Counted from the stretch's first letter, positions 44,897 through 53,795 are shown. The stretch: 64,000 nucleotides of DNA from Candidatus Saccharimonadota bacterium (GCA_900555265.1 UNSL01000001.1:62001-126000); one strand, 5' to 3'. Numbers and translations are program-made. Notes: generated by a model from the sequence alone, not told the origin.

Positions 44897-47410
44897 TTAA
44901 ACCTGAGCGGCGTCAAATTCTTCCGCAGCCATCGCGGCAATTTCCTCAATAATCGGCGCAATGTCTTTATCTTCCAGCGTCCGCCCGGCGCTCGTAAACT
45001 TTACATTCAAAGTTACAGTTTTTGTCGAATCGTCATTTTTTGGCTGATATATCGCAATCGGCGTTATGTTAATTTGTAACTCACCGTGTTTTTTTGCAAC
45101 TTCTTCAGCGCAAGCATAAACCTTCGCGTAATCAACATTCGAATCCATCTTCAATGAAATATCCCTGGCGGTCGACGGGAATCGGCTTAATGGCTGGTAA
45201 TTATAGCCCTGATTTTTACTCAGATTTTCCTGCAATTTTTCAATATCAATAGAAAACGCTGCCGTGTAATCTGGCAATTTGAAGTTACGTCGAGCAGATG
45301 AAACCAGCTCGCCAACAATCCCCAAATTGTCACCATTCTTCGCTACAATCCAAGCGCTGCGTTTCGCATCGAATGGCGCCGGAACGTCGCTGTCAGATTC
45401 CGCAATCTTCACAAAATCAACCTCAACACTCAAATCCTTCATCAATCTTTCAGCAATTTTCCTCACCTTGTAAAACGGCGCGCAAACTTGAGGTTTTTTA
45501 TTCGCATAAACTCCGTCAATGAAAGTCTTTTCAATTGGCAAATTTTCATCGTTAAAACCTAATTTCTTATCGTGAATTTTGCCAATTTCAAACAGCATAA
45601 ATTCATCATGTCCAGATTTTATATTGGCGTGAACTTTATCCAGCAAACTCGGCAAAATGCTAATTCGGTAATATTGCAAGTCTGGACTAAGCGCATTACT
45701 CAAGCGATACGCACGGCTCGGATCTTGCTCGGAATTTTTCAAAACGCGCTCATGAACAAAGCTATACGTCAAAACTTCGTTCGCTCCAGCTCGCGACAAA
45801 CTTTGGAGAATTCTCTGTTTCAATTCACGACGCTCATTCTTCAGCGCAGGCTTAATGCTTCGCTCTGGCAAATGACGCGGCAATCTGTCAAAGCCATATA
45901 ATCGCCCAACTTCCTCAACAATATCCTCAGGAAGCTCAATATCTGTTCGCCAAAATGGACTGTAAACCATCACGCCAGCTTCGCCATATTTATTACCATC
46001 GTCAACGATAAATTCAACGTTCTTTAGTAGTGCCTCAATCTCATTCTCGGCAAAGTCAACACCCAGACGTTCTTCGACAAACCTTTTAGGAATCAACAAT
46101 CCACCGTGCCAGTGCTTACCATCGACCAACACTTGTCGCAATGAAGAATGATTCTTAAATAGCATAGGACTAGCTTGCTCACCACCAACCATACCAATTA
46201 ACCATTTTAAGACAGGGTCAATTTGCGCTGGCGACTGCCCCTTATTAAACCTAGTCAGGGCGTCGGTGAAAATTCCGTGACGCATAGCCGTGCGACGTAG
46301 CGCGTACATATCAAAATTGGCACATTCAAGGACAATATTCTTCGTTTCAGCCGAAACTTCCGTATCAACACCGCCCATAATTCCAGCTAACCCAATCACA
46401 CCTTCGCCATCAGCGATAACAATATCGTCAGCCGTCAATTCATATTCCTTGCCATTAAGCAAACCGACTTTCTCACCATCGTGCGCCATTCGCACGCCAA
46501 GTTTATGCCCGCGCAACTTGTCGTAATCATAAGCGTGAGTCGGCTGCGCCGTCATAAACATCACATAATTCGTTGCGTCAACGATGTTATTGATAGGCTT
46601 GCCGCCCATTGCGACTAATTGACATTGCAACCACAACGGGCTTGGATGAATATCTACATTTTTTATAGCAACCACAGAGAATGCGGGCGCAAGCTCATTA
46701 GCTTCGTTAAACACTTCAAGCTCTAAACCATCGCTATCTGCGAATTCTTGAATAGCATTATACCAGTCAGGACTATTAAACTGCTGATGAAAAATACCAG
46801 CAATTTCGCGCGCCACACCGAGTTGCCCAAAACAATCCGGCCTGTGTGTAAACATCTTATTTTCAATTTCTAGCACGTAATTATCCAACCCAAACACTTC
46901 CGCAAAGCTCGCACCAGCCTGAAGCGTAACGCCCGCTGGAATATCACGCTCATTGATCTCGATAATTCCCTCGTGATCCGTACCAATCGCCAGCTCATCA
47001 GCCGCCGCCAGCATGCCCTGGCTTAAGATTCCACGCAGCGGTCGCGCATCCAGCACGAACGGCTCGGCGTCATCAAAACTTGCTGGGACGGTGCTTTTTG
47101 GCGGCAACCAAATTGCCCACATATCAGCATGAACATTCGGCGCACCGCAAACCACTTGCACATAACCATTGTCATCCCTTGGAACGTCCGCTACGCCACC
47201 ATCGTCAATTTTAGTCACGCTCAAACGATCCGCATTCGGATGTTTTTCACACTCAACAACCCGCACAATGCGCGCGCCACCATATTTGGCTTTCAGGTCA
47301 ATCACTTCCTCGACACCACCAAGCTGTTGATTTACCCGCGACACCAGCTCATCAACTGGCGGCAACTCAAAATTAATCAATTGTTTTATAAGATTTAAGC
47401 TAACTTTCAT
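44897..47410 (-). CDS. pheT: Phenylalanyl-tRNA synthetase beta subunit
   Basis: PheT pairs with PheS to charge tRNA-Phe. The 837-aa protein contains the N-terminal EMAP-like tRNA-binding domain (HPNADRLSVTKID), B3/B4 editing domain (ENKMFTHRPDCFGQLGVAREIAG), B5, the catalytic-like core (LPEDIVEEVGRLYGFDRLP) and the C-terminal anticodon-binding FDX domain (SRFPSTARDISL). It is separated from pheS by an accessory island, although the two genes are adjacent in most bacteria. Its first codons are repeated at 47896-47923. Confidence 0.96.
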   Translation of the reverse strand: MKVSLNLIKQLINFELPPVDELVSRVNQQLGGVEEVIDLKAKYGGARIVRVVECEKHPNADRLSVTKIDDGGVADVPRDDNGYVQVVCGAPNVHADMWAIWLPPKSTVPASFDDAEPFVLDARPLRGILSQGMLAAADELAIGTDHEGIIEINERDIPAGVTLQAGASFAEVFGLDNYVLEIENKMFTHRPDCFGQLGVAREIAGIFHQQFNSPDWYNAIQEFADSDGLELEVFNEANELAPAFSVVAIKNVDIHPSPLWLQCQLVAMGGKPINNIVDATNYVMFMTAQPTHAYDYDKLRGHKLGVRMAHDGEKVGLLNGKEYELTADDIVIADGEGVIGLAGIMGGVDTEVSAETKNIVLECANFDMYALRRTAMRHGIFTDALTRFNKGQSPAQIDPVLKWLIGMVGGEQASPMLFKNHSSLRQVLVDGKHWHGGLLIPKRFVEERLGVDFAENEIEALLKNVEFIVDDGNKYGEAGVMVYSPFWRTDIELPEDIVEEVGRLYGFDRLPRHLPERSIKPALKNERRELKQRILQSLSRAGANEVLTYSFVHERVLKNSEQDPSRAYRLSNALSPDLQYYRISILPSLLDKVHANIKSGHDEFMLFEIGKIHDKKLGFNDENLPIEKTFIDGVYANKKPQVCAPFYKVRKIAERLMKDLSVEVDFVKIAESDSDVPAPFDAKRSAWIVAKNGDNLGIVGELVSSARRNFKLPDYTAAFSIDIEKLQENLSKNQGYNYQPLSRFPSTARDISLKMDSNVDYAKVYACAEEVAKKHGELQINITPIAIYQPKNDDSTKTVTLNVKFTSAGRTLEDKDIAPIIEEIAAMAAEEFDAAQV

Positions 47411-47413
47411 ACT
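47386..47413. repeat. 28-bp direct repeat, copy 1 (pheT 5' end)
   Basis: This is the first of two identical 28-bp copies; the other is at 47896-47923. Copy 1 includes the pheT start codon and its first eight codons (minus strand). The copies lie 510 bp apart and bracket the 91-aa gene. Confidence 0.9.
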
Positions 47414-47588
47414 AGTATAATTATATCATCTTACCGGCAAGTAATCGACCTTAGAAAACTACAAATAACCAAGGTAAAATTACTCTAGAGTAAAATACAG
47501 TCATCCTTGAATAAGCAGGAGATAATCCTCAAAGGCACTCCTATCTTCAGACTTGGAGAGGGATCATTCCCTGAATTATAATATAGCT

Positions 47589-47864
47589 ATGAACTATGAT
47601 AAATATCTAGAATTACAGACTCGCCTAGAATGGTTTTATGATTTTCATCCAGAGTTTTTTAATGATATTTCGCCCGAACAGAAGAAACTACTGCAGGATA
47701 CGTTCCTGTACGACACACCAGACGAACAATATCCGGAGTTGTTGCGGGATTTTTATGATAAGAATATTAACAATCAGCCAACACTCCAGAATGATATGCT
47801 CTTAGCGATAGATGCTTTATATAAAGCGGCGGGAGCTGGAAGCTTGTTTGATTATGATGAATAA
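47589..47864 (+). CDS. Unrecognised 91-aa acidic protein
   Basis: I do not recognise this protein. It is acidic and helical, rich in Asp, Tyr and Leu (LEWFYDFHPEFFNDISPEQKK; DTPDEQYPELLRDFYDKN), with no membrane segment. The ATG at 47589 is 6 nt after TATAAT (47577-47582), so it is leaderless; the in-frame ATG at 47553 lies upstream of that box. It is the only gene between the two 28-bp repeats, so it is probably an insertion into the pheT upstream region. The 178 bp before it hold its promoter and nothing else I can name. Confidence 0.65.
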   Translation: MNYDKYLELQTRLEWFYDFHPEFFNDISPEQKKLLQDTFLYDTPDEQYPELLRDFYDKNINNQPTLQNDMLLAIDALYKAAGAGSLFDYDE

Positions 47865-47895
47865 AGCTTTTCTTCGTACGAACACGCCACCTAGC

Positions 47896-47923
47896 TTATA
47901 AGATTTAAGCTAACTTTCATACT
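47896..47923. repeat. 28-bp direct repeat, copy 2 (pheT fragment)
   Basis: This is identical to 47386-47413 and encodes, on the minus strand, a dead copy of the first pheT codons (MKVSLNLI). It lies just upstream of the -10 of the M16-like gene. Confidence 0.9.
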
Positions 47924-47937
47924 GATATAATAAATTC

Positions 47938-48837
47938 ATGATTCACAACTTGCATTCAGCATATTCTTTACCAGCAAACCATGATACATGTCACCTATTT
48001 GAGCATCTGATTATTAGGCGATTCTTAAAGAAAACGGAAAAAGCTGGCGGTAATCGGGCTTTCGTTGGAAAATTGGATGGCACGACTAGCGAATCAAGCG
48101 TATTTTTTACGTCCGCACTATTCACGAGCGAGTCTAATGTACTATTCGAAGAGATCATCAACGATATTACACCTTTTGAAGAGTCTCTTATTCGACAGTC
48201 CATCGCACACATAGAAGCCGAGATGCAATCCAACATTGACATAACAGACATGACACTACTACAAGAACAGCTCGCTCTTTGTCAAAAATATTTTATCGAT
48301 AGTCAAAAAACCACTCCCAGCAATTCACACCCAAAATCTAAGATTCCTCCTCTTAAAATCAGCCATAGTCCGAAGGATTTTACAGACGTTAAGATTGATA
48401 TAGAAATTGCTGACGCCAGCGACGAATTGACTGCCGCATTTTTCTGCACATACCCAATACTTTTAGATCTAGTGCGCGACATTTGTTTTGATAAAATCTC
48501 ATCCTACCCGTCCAGCCCCGGAAAGTTTATAGCGTACTATGACGGCAATTACATCAGCCAAACCTACACCGTAAAAAATACAGACCTTGCTCGACTGAGC
48601 TCAAGTGAAACTATACAAACATATTTACAAAACTTTAACATATCCTCGCACGCAACCGACCTAAGAAATCTTGCCGAAGCTTTCACGTCTGACCCATTTT
48701 ATATTTCAGTGCCCATATATTTTTATCAACAAACCGCTACGCCACTATCCAGAAATGGTCTAGCGAAAACTATAAACGTCGCAAATATGAACGCAATCCT
48801 AAAACAAGTAAAGGTGACAATAATCCTGGATTATTAG
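47938..48837 (+). CDS. M16-peptidase-like protein with HxxEH motif
   Basis: The 299-aa protein carries HLFEH at residues 19-23, the inverted zinc motif HxxEH of M16 peptidases, and a Glu-rich helix (HIEAEMQ, Glu near 95) at about the spacing where the family has its third ligand. The rest is weakly alike. It has only about 300 residues against 400 or more for bacterial M16 proteins, so it may be a degenerate or half-length member, or a self-processing immunity or leader peptidase. No signal peptide is visible. The ATG is 6 nt after an extended -10, TATAAT (47926-47931), predicting a leaderless mRNA. It is part of the pheT/pheS island. Confidence 0.5.
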   Translation: MIHNLHSAYSLPANHDTCHLFEHLIIRRFLKKTEKAGGNRAFVGKLDGTTSESSVFFTSALFTSESNVLFEEIINDITPFEESLIRQSIAHIEAEMQSNIDITDMTLLQEQLALCQKYFIDSQKTTPSNSHPKSKIPPLKISHSPKDFTDVKIDIEIADASDELTAAFFCTYPILLDLVRDICFDKISSYPSSPGKFIAYYDGNYISQTYTVKNTDLARLSSSETIQTYLQNFNISSHATDLRNLAEAFTSDPFYISVPIYFYQQTATPLSRNGLAKTINVANMNAILKQVKVTIILDY

Positions 48838-48906
48838 TCCTAACTAATTTTCTAGCAGAAAGAAAAGATTCTGAAGAGGAAATATTAACACCGCCAATAT
48901 GCAAGC

Positions 48907-49248
48907 TTATTGACAAACCCTAAACTCAATACCAATCACGCCATAAATCTTTTGGTCTTCAATAGAATAAAATTCAGAAATTTGATTTTCTAACCATTCG
49001 ACATTATCACCGCCGAACTTTCGCGGATTATTGTGAGAAAATAAGTCACGAAATGTCGCGCATCTAAGCAAACCAACAACCTCAGCGGTAACAGTTTGCT
49101 CGGAATTATCTCTATTTGTAAAAATAATCCGATCCCCGATCTGGATTTTCTGTCGTTTGGCGTCATATAGTCGCGACTCGATAGTCTTATTGCCAGAAAT
49201 AATAGCGTTAAACGGCTCAGTCGCCAATTTTAATTGGTGTGTGGTCAT
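48907..49248 (-). CDS. ASCH-domain protein
   Basis: The 113-aa protein has the ASCH/PUA-like pattern HQLKLATEPFNAIISGNKTIESRLYDAKRQKIQIGDRIIFTNRD, with the G-x-K-x-x-E-x-R motif at about residues 19-26. ASCH proteins bind RNA or modified nucleosides, and some hydrolyse N4-acetylcytidine. The ATG at 49248 begins the domain; the longer frame to 49302 adds an unlikely extension. It is divergent from the CYTH gene with a short shared region between them, and lies in the accessory island. Confidence 0.85.
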   Translation of the reverse strand: MTTHQLKLATEPFNAIISGNKTIESRLYDAKRQKIQIGDRIIFTNRDNSEQTVTAEVVGLLRCATFRDLFSHNNPRKFGGDNVEWLENQISEFYSIEDQKIYGVIGIEFRVCQ

Positions 49249-49333
49249 AAAATTATTTGCCTTTCTTGCTATAATTAAACCATCATATAAATAAATATTC
49301 AAATATCTGCACTTCCATAAGAAAGGCTATCAA

Positions 49334-49900
49334 ATGACCAAAAAATTACTAGAAATCGAACGCAAGCGCCAGCTAACGGGCAATATTGAAGAGCTAATCG
49401 GGCGACTGCAAAACATCGGTTTTGAGCTAAAGAGTAATCTCCGCGAAATTGATACGTATTATTCTCGTCCTGATGTCGACTTTATGCAGACGGTTGAATG
49501 CTTGCGGATTCGCCAGCGTGATAGTTTTGCTGAGGTAACATATAAGCCAGCAACGACCGCTGCGACGCATACGGAAAATAATGTAATCATTAAGCCCGAG
49601 ACAAACCTACCAATTCAGCCCGAAGATGCGGCAACCGCCAAGCAGCTACTAGCAAACATCGGCATGGCGCAACTGGTCGAGGTTAACAAACACCGTCGCT
49701 CGTTTCAGTCCTCTGACTTTCCGCAAGCAACGGTAGCCATCGATGAAGTCAAAGACGCCGGAACTTTCGTAGAAGTTGAGGTTTTGTCGGATGATGAGAC
49801 TAGTGCGCTGATGATGATTAGTGAAATTGAAGCCAAACTCGGTCTAGACTCAATGGAAATTGTGACGCGACCTTATCGGGATATTTGTATGGGCTATTAA
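49334..49900 (+). CDS. CYTH-domain protein (class IV cyclase/triphosphatase fold)
   Basis: The 188-aa protein has the CYTH signature ExExK as EIERK at residues 7-11, followed by tunnel-lining basic and acidic residues (CLRIRQRD, EVTYKP, NKHRRSF, ATVAIDEVKDAGTFVEVEV). CYTH enzymes hydrolyse triphosphates such as thiamine or inorganic triphosphate or make cAMP; sequence alone cannot choose. AAGAAAGG lies upstream of the ATG, which makes it a leadered gene with TATAAT about 60 nt upstream. Confidence 0.88.
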   Translation: MTKKLLEIERKRQLTGNIEELIGRLQNIGFELKSNLREIDTYYSRPDVDFMQTVECLRIRQRDSFAEVTYKPATTAATHTENNVIIKPETNLPIQPEDAATAKQLLANIGMAQLVEVNKHRRSFQSSDFPQATVAIDEVKDAGTFVEVEVLSDDETSALMMISEIEAKLGLDSMEIVTRPYRDICMGY

Positions 49901-49955
49901 GAACGCTGACGCCACAAAACTTCACAACTCCACTCGCAACCAATATAATATACCC

Positions 49956-50951
49956 ATGAATACTTCACGGAAAAATCGCATTATAAAAATTACTATTTGG
50001 GTAGTCTGCTCAATTATCATTATAACCGCCTTGCTTGCCGCCGCAGCTTTCTTTTGGCCAGCAGCATCCAAGCAATTGCAATCTTCAAGCTCTGAAAAAT
50101 TGAGCTACAACGACGCCATCGCCGCTGCAAATCGCACTGTTAGCGAAGACACTTCAAATACCGACGTTAGACCAGAATGTCGATCGATTATTAAAACCCA
50201 CGGCAAAAAAACCGCCAAAGCCGTCATGATGATTCACGGCGTAAGCGCATGCCCACAGCAATTCGCAGACTTGGGCAACACCTTTTTTAATGCCGGCTAT
50301 AACGTCTATATTCCCCGCGTCCCCAGCCACGGTCTGACAGACAACAAACGACACGGAGAAATCACCATTCCAGCAATGGCACAATTTATGAACTCCAGCA
50401 CCAGCATAATTAGTGGTTTGGGCGACGAAACGGGAGTTGTCGGACTTTCTGGCGGCGCAAATATGGCGACCTGGATTGCTCAATATAACAGCCAAACCAT
50501 ATCACGAGCGCTACTTCTATCACCTTTTTATCAGCCTTCAGCGTCGGAAACTCCTTCCTGGAAAATCCCGCTTTTACGAAATCTTTATGGACGTAATATT
50601 CTTCCGGATTCGTTCACGGGTAGTAATTTGTCATATCGTGCTCTTGGAAAATATATAATAATAGCCAAGAACTATAAATCCGACCTAAAAGCTCCAGGAC
50701 TAAAATATGTCGGGGTTGTAACGAGCGAAAACGACACCGCAATTGATAAAAATCTCGCGGTCAACATACCTAAGCAAATGGCTGCAGCTTCTGGCGCCAA
50801 ATTCCAATATTATTCAATTCCGGCCTCATTTGGCATCGGTCACGACATTGTAGCCTTAAACCAAGACGAGGTTAAAAAGCACGCCGACAAATTATATCCG
50901 TTCTATTTGGATATGTACGAAGGAAAAGACGTAAAATTAGAGGCGAACTAG
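49956..50951 (+). CDS. Membrane-anchored alpha/beta hydrolase (lipase/esterase-like)
   Basis: The 331-aa protein has an N-terminal membrane helix (about residues 10-34), so the enzyme should be outside the membrane. The hydrolase fold shows the oxyanion strand VMMIHGVSACPQQF, nucleophile elbow GLSGGAN (Ser near 169), a likely acid in TSENDTAID and a final His in GIGHDIVAL. This resembles monoacylglycerol lipase/serine aminopeptidase S33 enzymes. The ATG is 6 nt after TATAAT (49944-49949), so it is leaderless. It lies in the accessory island; attacking host lipids is a possible but unproven role. Confidence 0.88.
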   Translation: MNTSRKNRIIKITIWVVCSIIIITALLAAAAFFWPAASKQLQSSSSEKLSYNDAIAAANRTVSEDTSNTDVRPECRSIIKTHGKKTAKAVMMIHGVSACPQQFADLGNTFFNAGYNVYIPRVPSHGLTDNKRHGEITIPAMAQFMNSSTSIISGLGDETGVVGLSGGANMATWIAQYNSQTISRALLLSPFYQPSASETPSWKIPLLRNLYGRNILPDSFTGSNLSYRALGKYIIIAKNYKSDLKAPGLKYVGVVTSENDTAIDKNLAVNIPKQMAAASGAKFQYYSIPASFGIGHDIVALNQDEVKKHADKLYPFYLDMYEGKDVKLEAN

Positions 50952-50956
50952 CTATC

Positions 50957-51418
50957 CTATTTACCTTGCACGGCCAAAATTCGCGCCTGAATTTCATCCA
51001 ATTGAGCGTCGTCCATTTTCGGACCGTCAGCCGTGGTTAGCCAGCCAGGATATTTCTCATAAAACGCTTGCTCGTGCGACACTGGCGAACCAATTCCCTT
51101 TGCCAAATCGCCATGAAGCGGCATCAATTTGGCATGCACATGCGCCACACCCGTGCCTTCAAAAATCAGCGCTACTCGTGGGGTATCAAATGCTTTTTCC
51201 AAAATACCAGCAACTTTTTTCACCGCCAGCATCATTTCAGAATATAAATTGTCATCCAAAGAAAATACGTAATCGCCCGGATTATGCTTCGGAATCACCA
51301 CAGTAAAACCTGGCGTATTCGGAAACGGCGTTAAAAATGCTAGGAATTTCTCATCTTCCCAAATCTTCCAAGATTTCATTTTTCCAGATACGATGTCGTC
51401 AAAAATTGTGTGATTCAT
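50957..51418 (-). CDS. HIT family nucleotide hydrolase
   Basis: HIT proteins hydrolyse or transfer nucleotidyl groups. The 153-aa protein has the N-terminal DIVSGKMKSWKIWEDEKFLAFLTPFPNTPGF and the histidine triad region GVAHVHAKLMPLHG. The third position of the classic HxHxH triad is Lys here (HVHAK). AAAGGAG precedes the ATG. Its first 230 bp (51201-51430) are duplicated at 52910-53139. Its upstream region is now the end of the RclA-like gene rather than the original promoter. Confidence 0.88.
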   Translation of the reverse strand: MNHTIFDDIVSGKMKSWKIWEDEKFLAFLTPFPNTPGFTVVIPKHNPGDYVFSLDDNLYSEMMLAVKKVAGILEKAFDTPRVALIFEGTGVAHVHAKLMPLHGDLAKGIGSPVSHEQAFYEKYPGWLTTADGPKMDDAQLDEIQARILAVQGK

Positions 51419-51430
51419 AATTACTCCTTT
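51201..51430. repeat. 230-bp duplicated segment, intact HIT copy
   Basis: This segment is repeated at 52910-53139 in the same orientation with 2 mismatches by my reading. It covers the 5' part of the HIT gene and its ribosome-binding site. Confidence 0.9.
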
Positions 51431-52751
51431 ATGCAAATAAATCGTTTAATGCCTCACTCACCGTTGGATGAGTGAATATTTGGTCACGCAGCACAGTATA
51501 TGGCAGGCCATTATCCATTACAGTTTTGATAATATTAATGACTTCTGGTGAGTTACGACACAATAAACTAGCACCCAAAATTTGTTCAGTGTTTGCATCA
51601 ATCACCGCACGCAGCAATCCTGTTGTAGCATTATCAACATGCAGGCGTGGAATCGCCATAGCAGGCAGCTCTTTTACGATAATTTCGCACCCCGTCGCAC
51701 GCGCCTCAGCCTCTGTCATACCCACCCGACCTAGCGGCGTTTGCATAAAGACCGTGTACGGCAAGGTTTTTTGTTTGGCGCGAGTGTACAGACCGTCACC
51801 CAGCAACTGGCTTCTCACAATCCGAAAATCGTCCAGCGACGCATAGGTAAATTGTGGCCCGCCCGTTACATCGCCCATTGCCCAAATATGTGACCGACTA
51901 GTGCGAAGTGTTTCATCAACCACAATTGCCCCGCGCTCATCCGTCGCTACACCAGCAGCTGGTAAATTCAAGCTCATCGTTGCCGGGCGACGGCCCGTAG
52001 CCATCAAAACCGCATCATAACCAGCGTAATCATCATGATTTACTGTGCGAATCGTCGCAGTAGACTCACCCTCAATCGCTGTCACATCCACACTAAACAC
52101 AATCTCAATACCCTGTGCCTGCAATGCTTCAGTAGCAGCCCGAGCAATTGCTGGATCTTCACGTGCAAGCAGAGCATCGCCCCTCTCAAATACTGTTACT
52201 TTTGTACCAAGTTTGGCATAAGTTGAGGCAAATTCTAACCCAATATAACCGCCACCAATGATAGCTAGCTGTTTTGGCTGCGTCATTCTATCCAGCAATT
52301 CAGTACTGGTATACACAAACGGCTTATCAACACCTGGAATATCTGGGATGATTGATTCCGCACCGGTGTTAATAAAAATCTGCGGTGCACTAACTACTAG
52401 CTCGTCGCTACCCGCCACAACCTTCACAGTACGATCATCTACGAACGATGCCTCACCCTCAATGACGCTCACTGTTTCACGATCCGCAAGCATATGATAG
52501 TTCTTCTCATTCAACCGCGCTACCACTGTTGTCTTATGTGCCATCGCCTCATCAAAACTTTGATGATGTTCGGCTGCATTGACTAGCACCTTAGTAGGAA
52601 TACAAGCAATATTAATACAGGTGCCACCATACATCTTTGGCGACCGCTCCACTAGCGCTACCTTTTTTCCCGCATTTGCCAGCGCTACCGCCAATGTTTT
52701 GCCAGCTTTGCCAAAACCAATGATGAGTGCGTCAAATTGTTGTATATCCAT
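51429..52751 (-). CDS. rclA: RclA-like FAD/NAD(P) disulfide oxidoreductase
   Basis: The 440-aa protein is a pyridine-nucleotide disulfide oxidoreductase with strong likeness to E. coli RclA: IIGFGKAGKTLAVALA, the redox pair MYGGTCINIACIPTK, GGGYIGLEFAS, ATGRRPAT, WAMGDVTGGPQFTYASLDDFRIV and LRDQIFTHPTVSEALNDLF. RclA relatives detoxify hypochlorous and hypothiocyanous acid products. The ATG at 52751 has GGAGG 4 nt upstream. Its G+C-leaning codons and the duplicated gene scraps on its upstream side mark it as a recent arrival. Defence against the host lactoperoxidase system is inferred. Confidence 0.88.
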   Translation of the reverse strand: MDIQQFDALIIGFGKAGKTLAVALANAGKKVALVERSPKMYGGTCINIACIPTKVLVNAAEHHQSFDEAMAHKTTVVARLNEKNYHMLADRETVSVIEGEASFVDDRTVKVVAGSDELVVSAPQIFINTGAESIIPDIPGVDKPFVYTSTELLDRMTQPKQLAIIGGGYIGLEFASTYAKLGTKVTVFERGDALLAREDPAIARAATEALQAQGIEIVFSVDVTAIEGESTATIRTVNHDDYAGYDAVLMATGRRPATMSLNLPAAGVATDERGAIVVDETLRTSRSHIWAMGDVTGGPQFTYASLDDFRIVRSQLLGDGLYTRAKQKTLPYTVFMQTPLGRVGMTEAEARATGCEIIVKELPAMAIPRLHVDNATTGLLRAVIDANTEQILGASLLCRNSPEVINIIKTVMDNGLPYTVLRDQIFTHPTVSEALNDLFA

Positions 52752-52872
52752 TTTACCTCCTCCTATCTTTTTTAGCGATCTCTCTCGCTGCAACAAATTC
52801 TCTATCGGCACACAGAACTGCCTCTTTTATTACAAGTTTTTGAGCTACTACTATTATCGTGTGTAATAGCTC

Positions 52873-52914
52873 CTTAAAACTGTTCCAAAAAGTTCAACTT
52901 GCCACTTTCAAAAT
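52873..52914 (-). pseudogene. Fragment of a second pheS allele (3' end)
   Basis: These 42 bp match the end of pheS (53795-53836) with 3 differences. Read in frame it gives FESGKLNFLEQF and a stop, against FESGKLDFLEQF in the intact gene; two of the changes are silent. It therefore looks like the tail of a pheS from a related strain. It joins the broken HIT copy through a shared AAAAT (52910-52914). Confidence 0.85.
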
Positions 52915-53127
52915 ACCAGCAACCTTTTTCACTGCCAGCATCATTTCAGAATATAAATTGTCATCCAAAGAAAATACGTAATCGCCCGGATTATGCTTCG
53001 GAATCACCACAGTAAAACCTGGCGTATTCGGAAACGGCGTTAAAAATGCTAGGAATTTCTCATCTTCCCAAATCTTCCAAGATTTCATTTTTCCAGATAC
53101 GATGTCGTCAAAAATTGTGTGATTCAT
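52894..53127 (-). pseudogene. Truncated duplicate of the HIT gene
   Basis: The first 72 codons repeat the intact HIT gene, then the frame runs into the pheS-tail fragment and stops (GILKVAS), so the histidine triad is missing and the product should be inactive. The duplicated DNA (52910-53139) differs from 51201-51430 at 2 of 230 positions by my reading. This copy keeps what looks like the original HIT promoter (GCTATAATTACTTC) and AAAGGAG site. Confidence 0.9.
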
Positions 53128-53139
53128 AATTACTCCTTT
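52910..53139. repeat. 230-bp duplicated segment, truncated HIT copy
   Basis: This is the partner of 51201-51430. It keeps the original promoter side of HIT; its other end joins the pheS-tail fragment. Confidence 0.9.
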
Positions 53140-53157
53140 TGAAGTAATTATAGCATT

Positions 53158-53790
53158 TTATGAAGTTTTCAGGTCGGACAATTTAAGTTCCATTCTACGG
53201 CAAACCAGGACTAGCCACATCGTCGCAAAAATCCCCAATAAAACTTCTACTATCACAAACCAAAACTTGCCCATCGCGTAACCTTGCGCCGCTATAATTG
53301 CCGCAAAAATCGGAAAACTGAAAGACGAGATTCGCTCACGATGAGTTAAATAGCTCAAACTCGATGGCAAAAGAAACATCAAAAGCACCATCAATATCAC
53401 GATGCCGCGCGAGAAAACAAAATGCGCCGCGTGCATTGTATCGTTCGGGCAAAGCGCCACTCCCATCATACAAATCGCAAACAATGAAAGTATCCAGCCA
53501 GATATTCGAGCAGAGCGAATTTGACCAAGTTTAAGATAACCACGATTCATAAAAAACCCAATCGTCGCCATAATCAAACCAGATAAAAACACTCCCGAAT
53601 TGAACGAAAATGCAGACAAACGATTCGAAGTGGTTTCGCCCAATCTACTCAAGCTCCAGTTCGTCCACCGAGTATCATCAGAAAATAGCATCGCCACAAC
53701 CAAGCCCACAGCCAAAACGACACCATTAAGAATACAGAGCGCCTGAAGGCGATTCTTACACAAAAAATCCTTAATCTGCCGAAGTTTCAT
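53158..53790 (-). CDS. DUF998-like integral membrane protein
   Basis: The 210-aa protein has about six membrane helices and the DUF998 signature TRWTNWSLSRLGE after the first helix. The family's function is unknown. The ATG is only 5 nt after the pheS stop, so translation is probably coupled to pheS. It marks the pheS side of the accessory island. Confidence 0.8.
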   Translation of the reverse strand: MKLRQIKDFLCKNRLQALCILNGVVLAVGLVVAMLFSDDTRWTNWSLSRLGETTSNRLSAFSFNSGVFLSGLIMATIGFFMNRGYLKLGQIRSARISGWILSLFAICMMGVALCPNDTMHAAHFVFSRGIVILMVLLMFLLPSSLSYLTHRERISSFSFPIFAAIIAAQGYAMGKFWFVIVEVLLGIFATMWLVLVCRRMELKLSDLKTS

Positions 53791-53795
53791 ATTGC

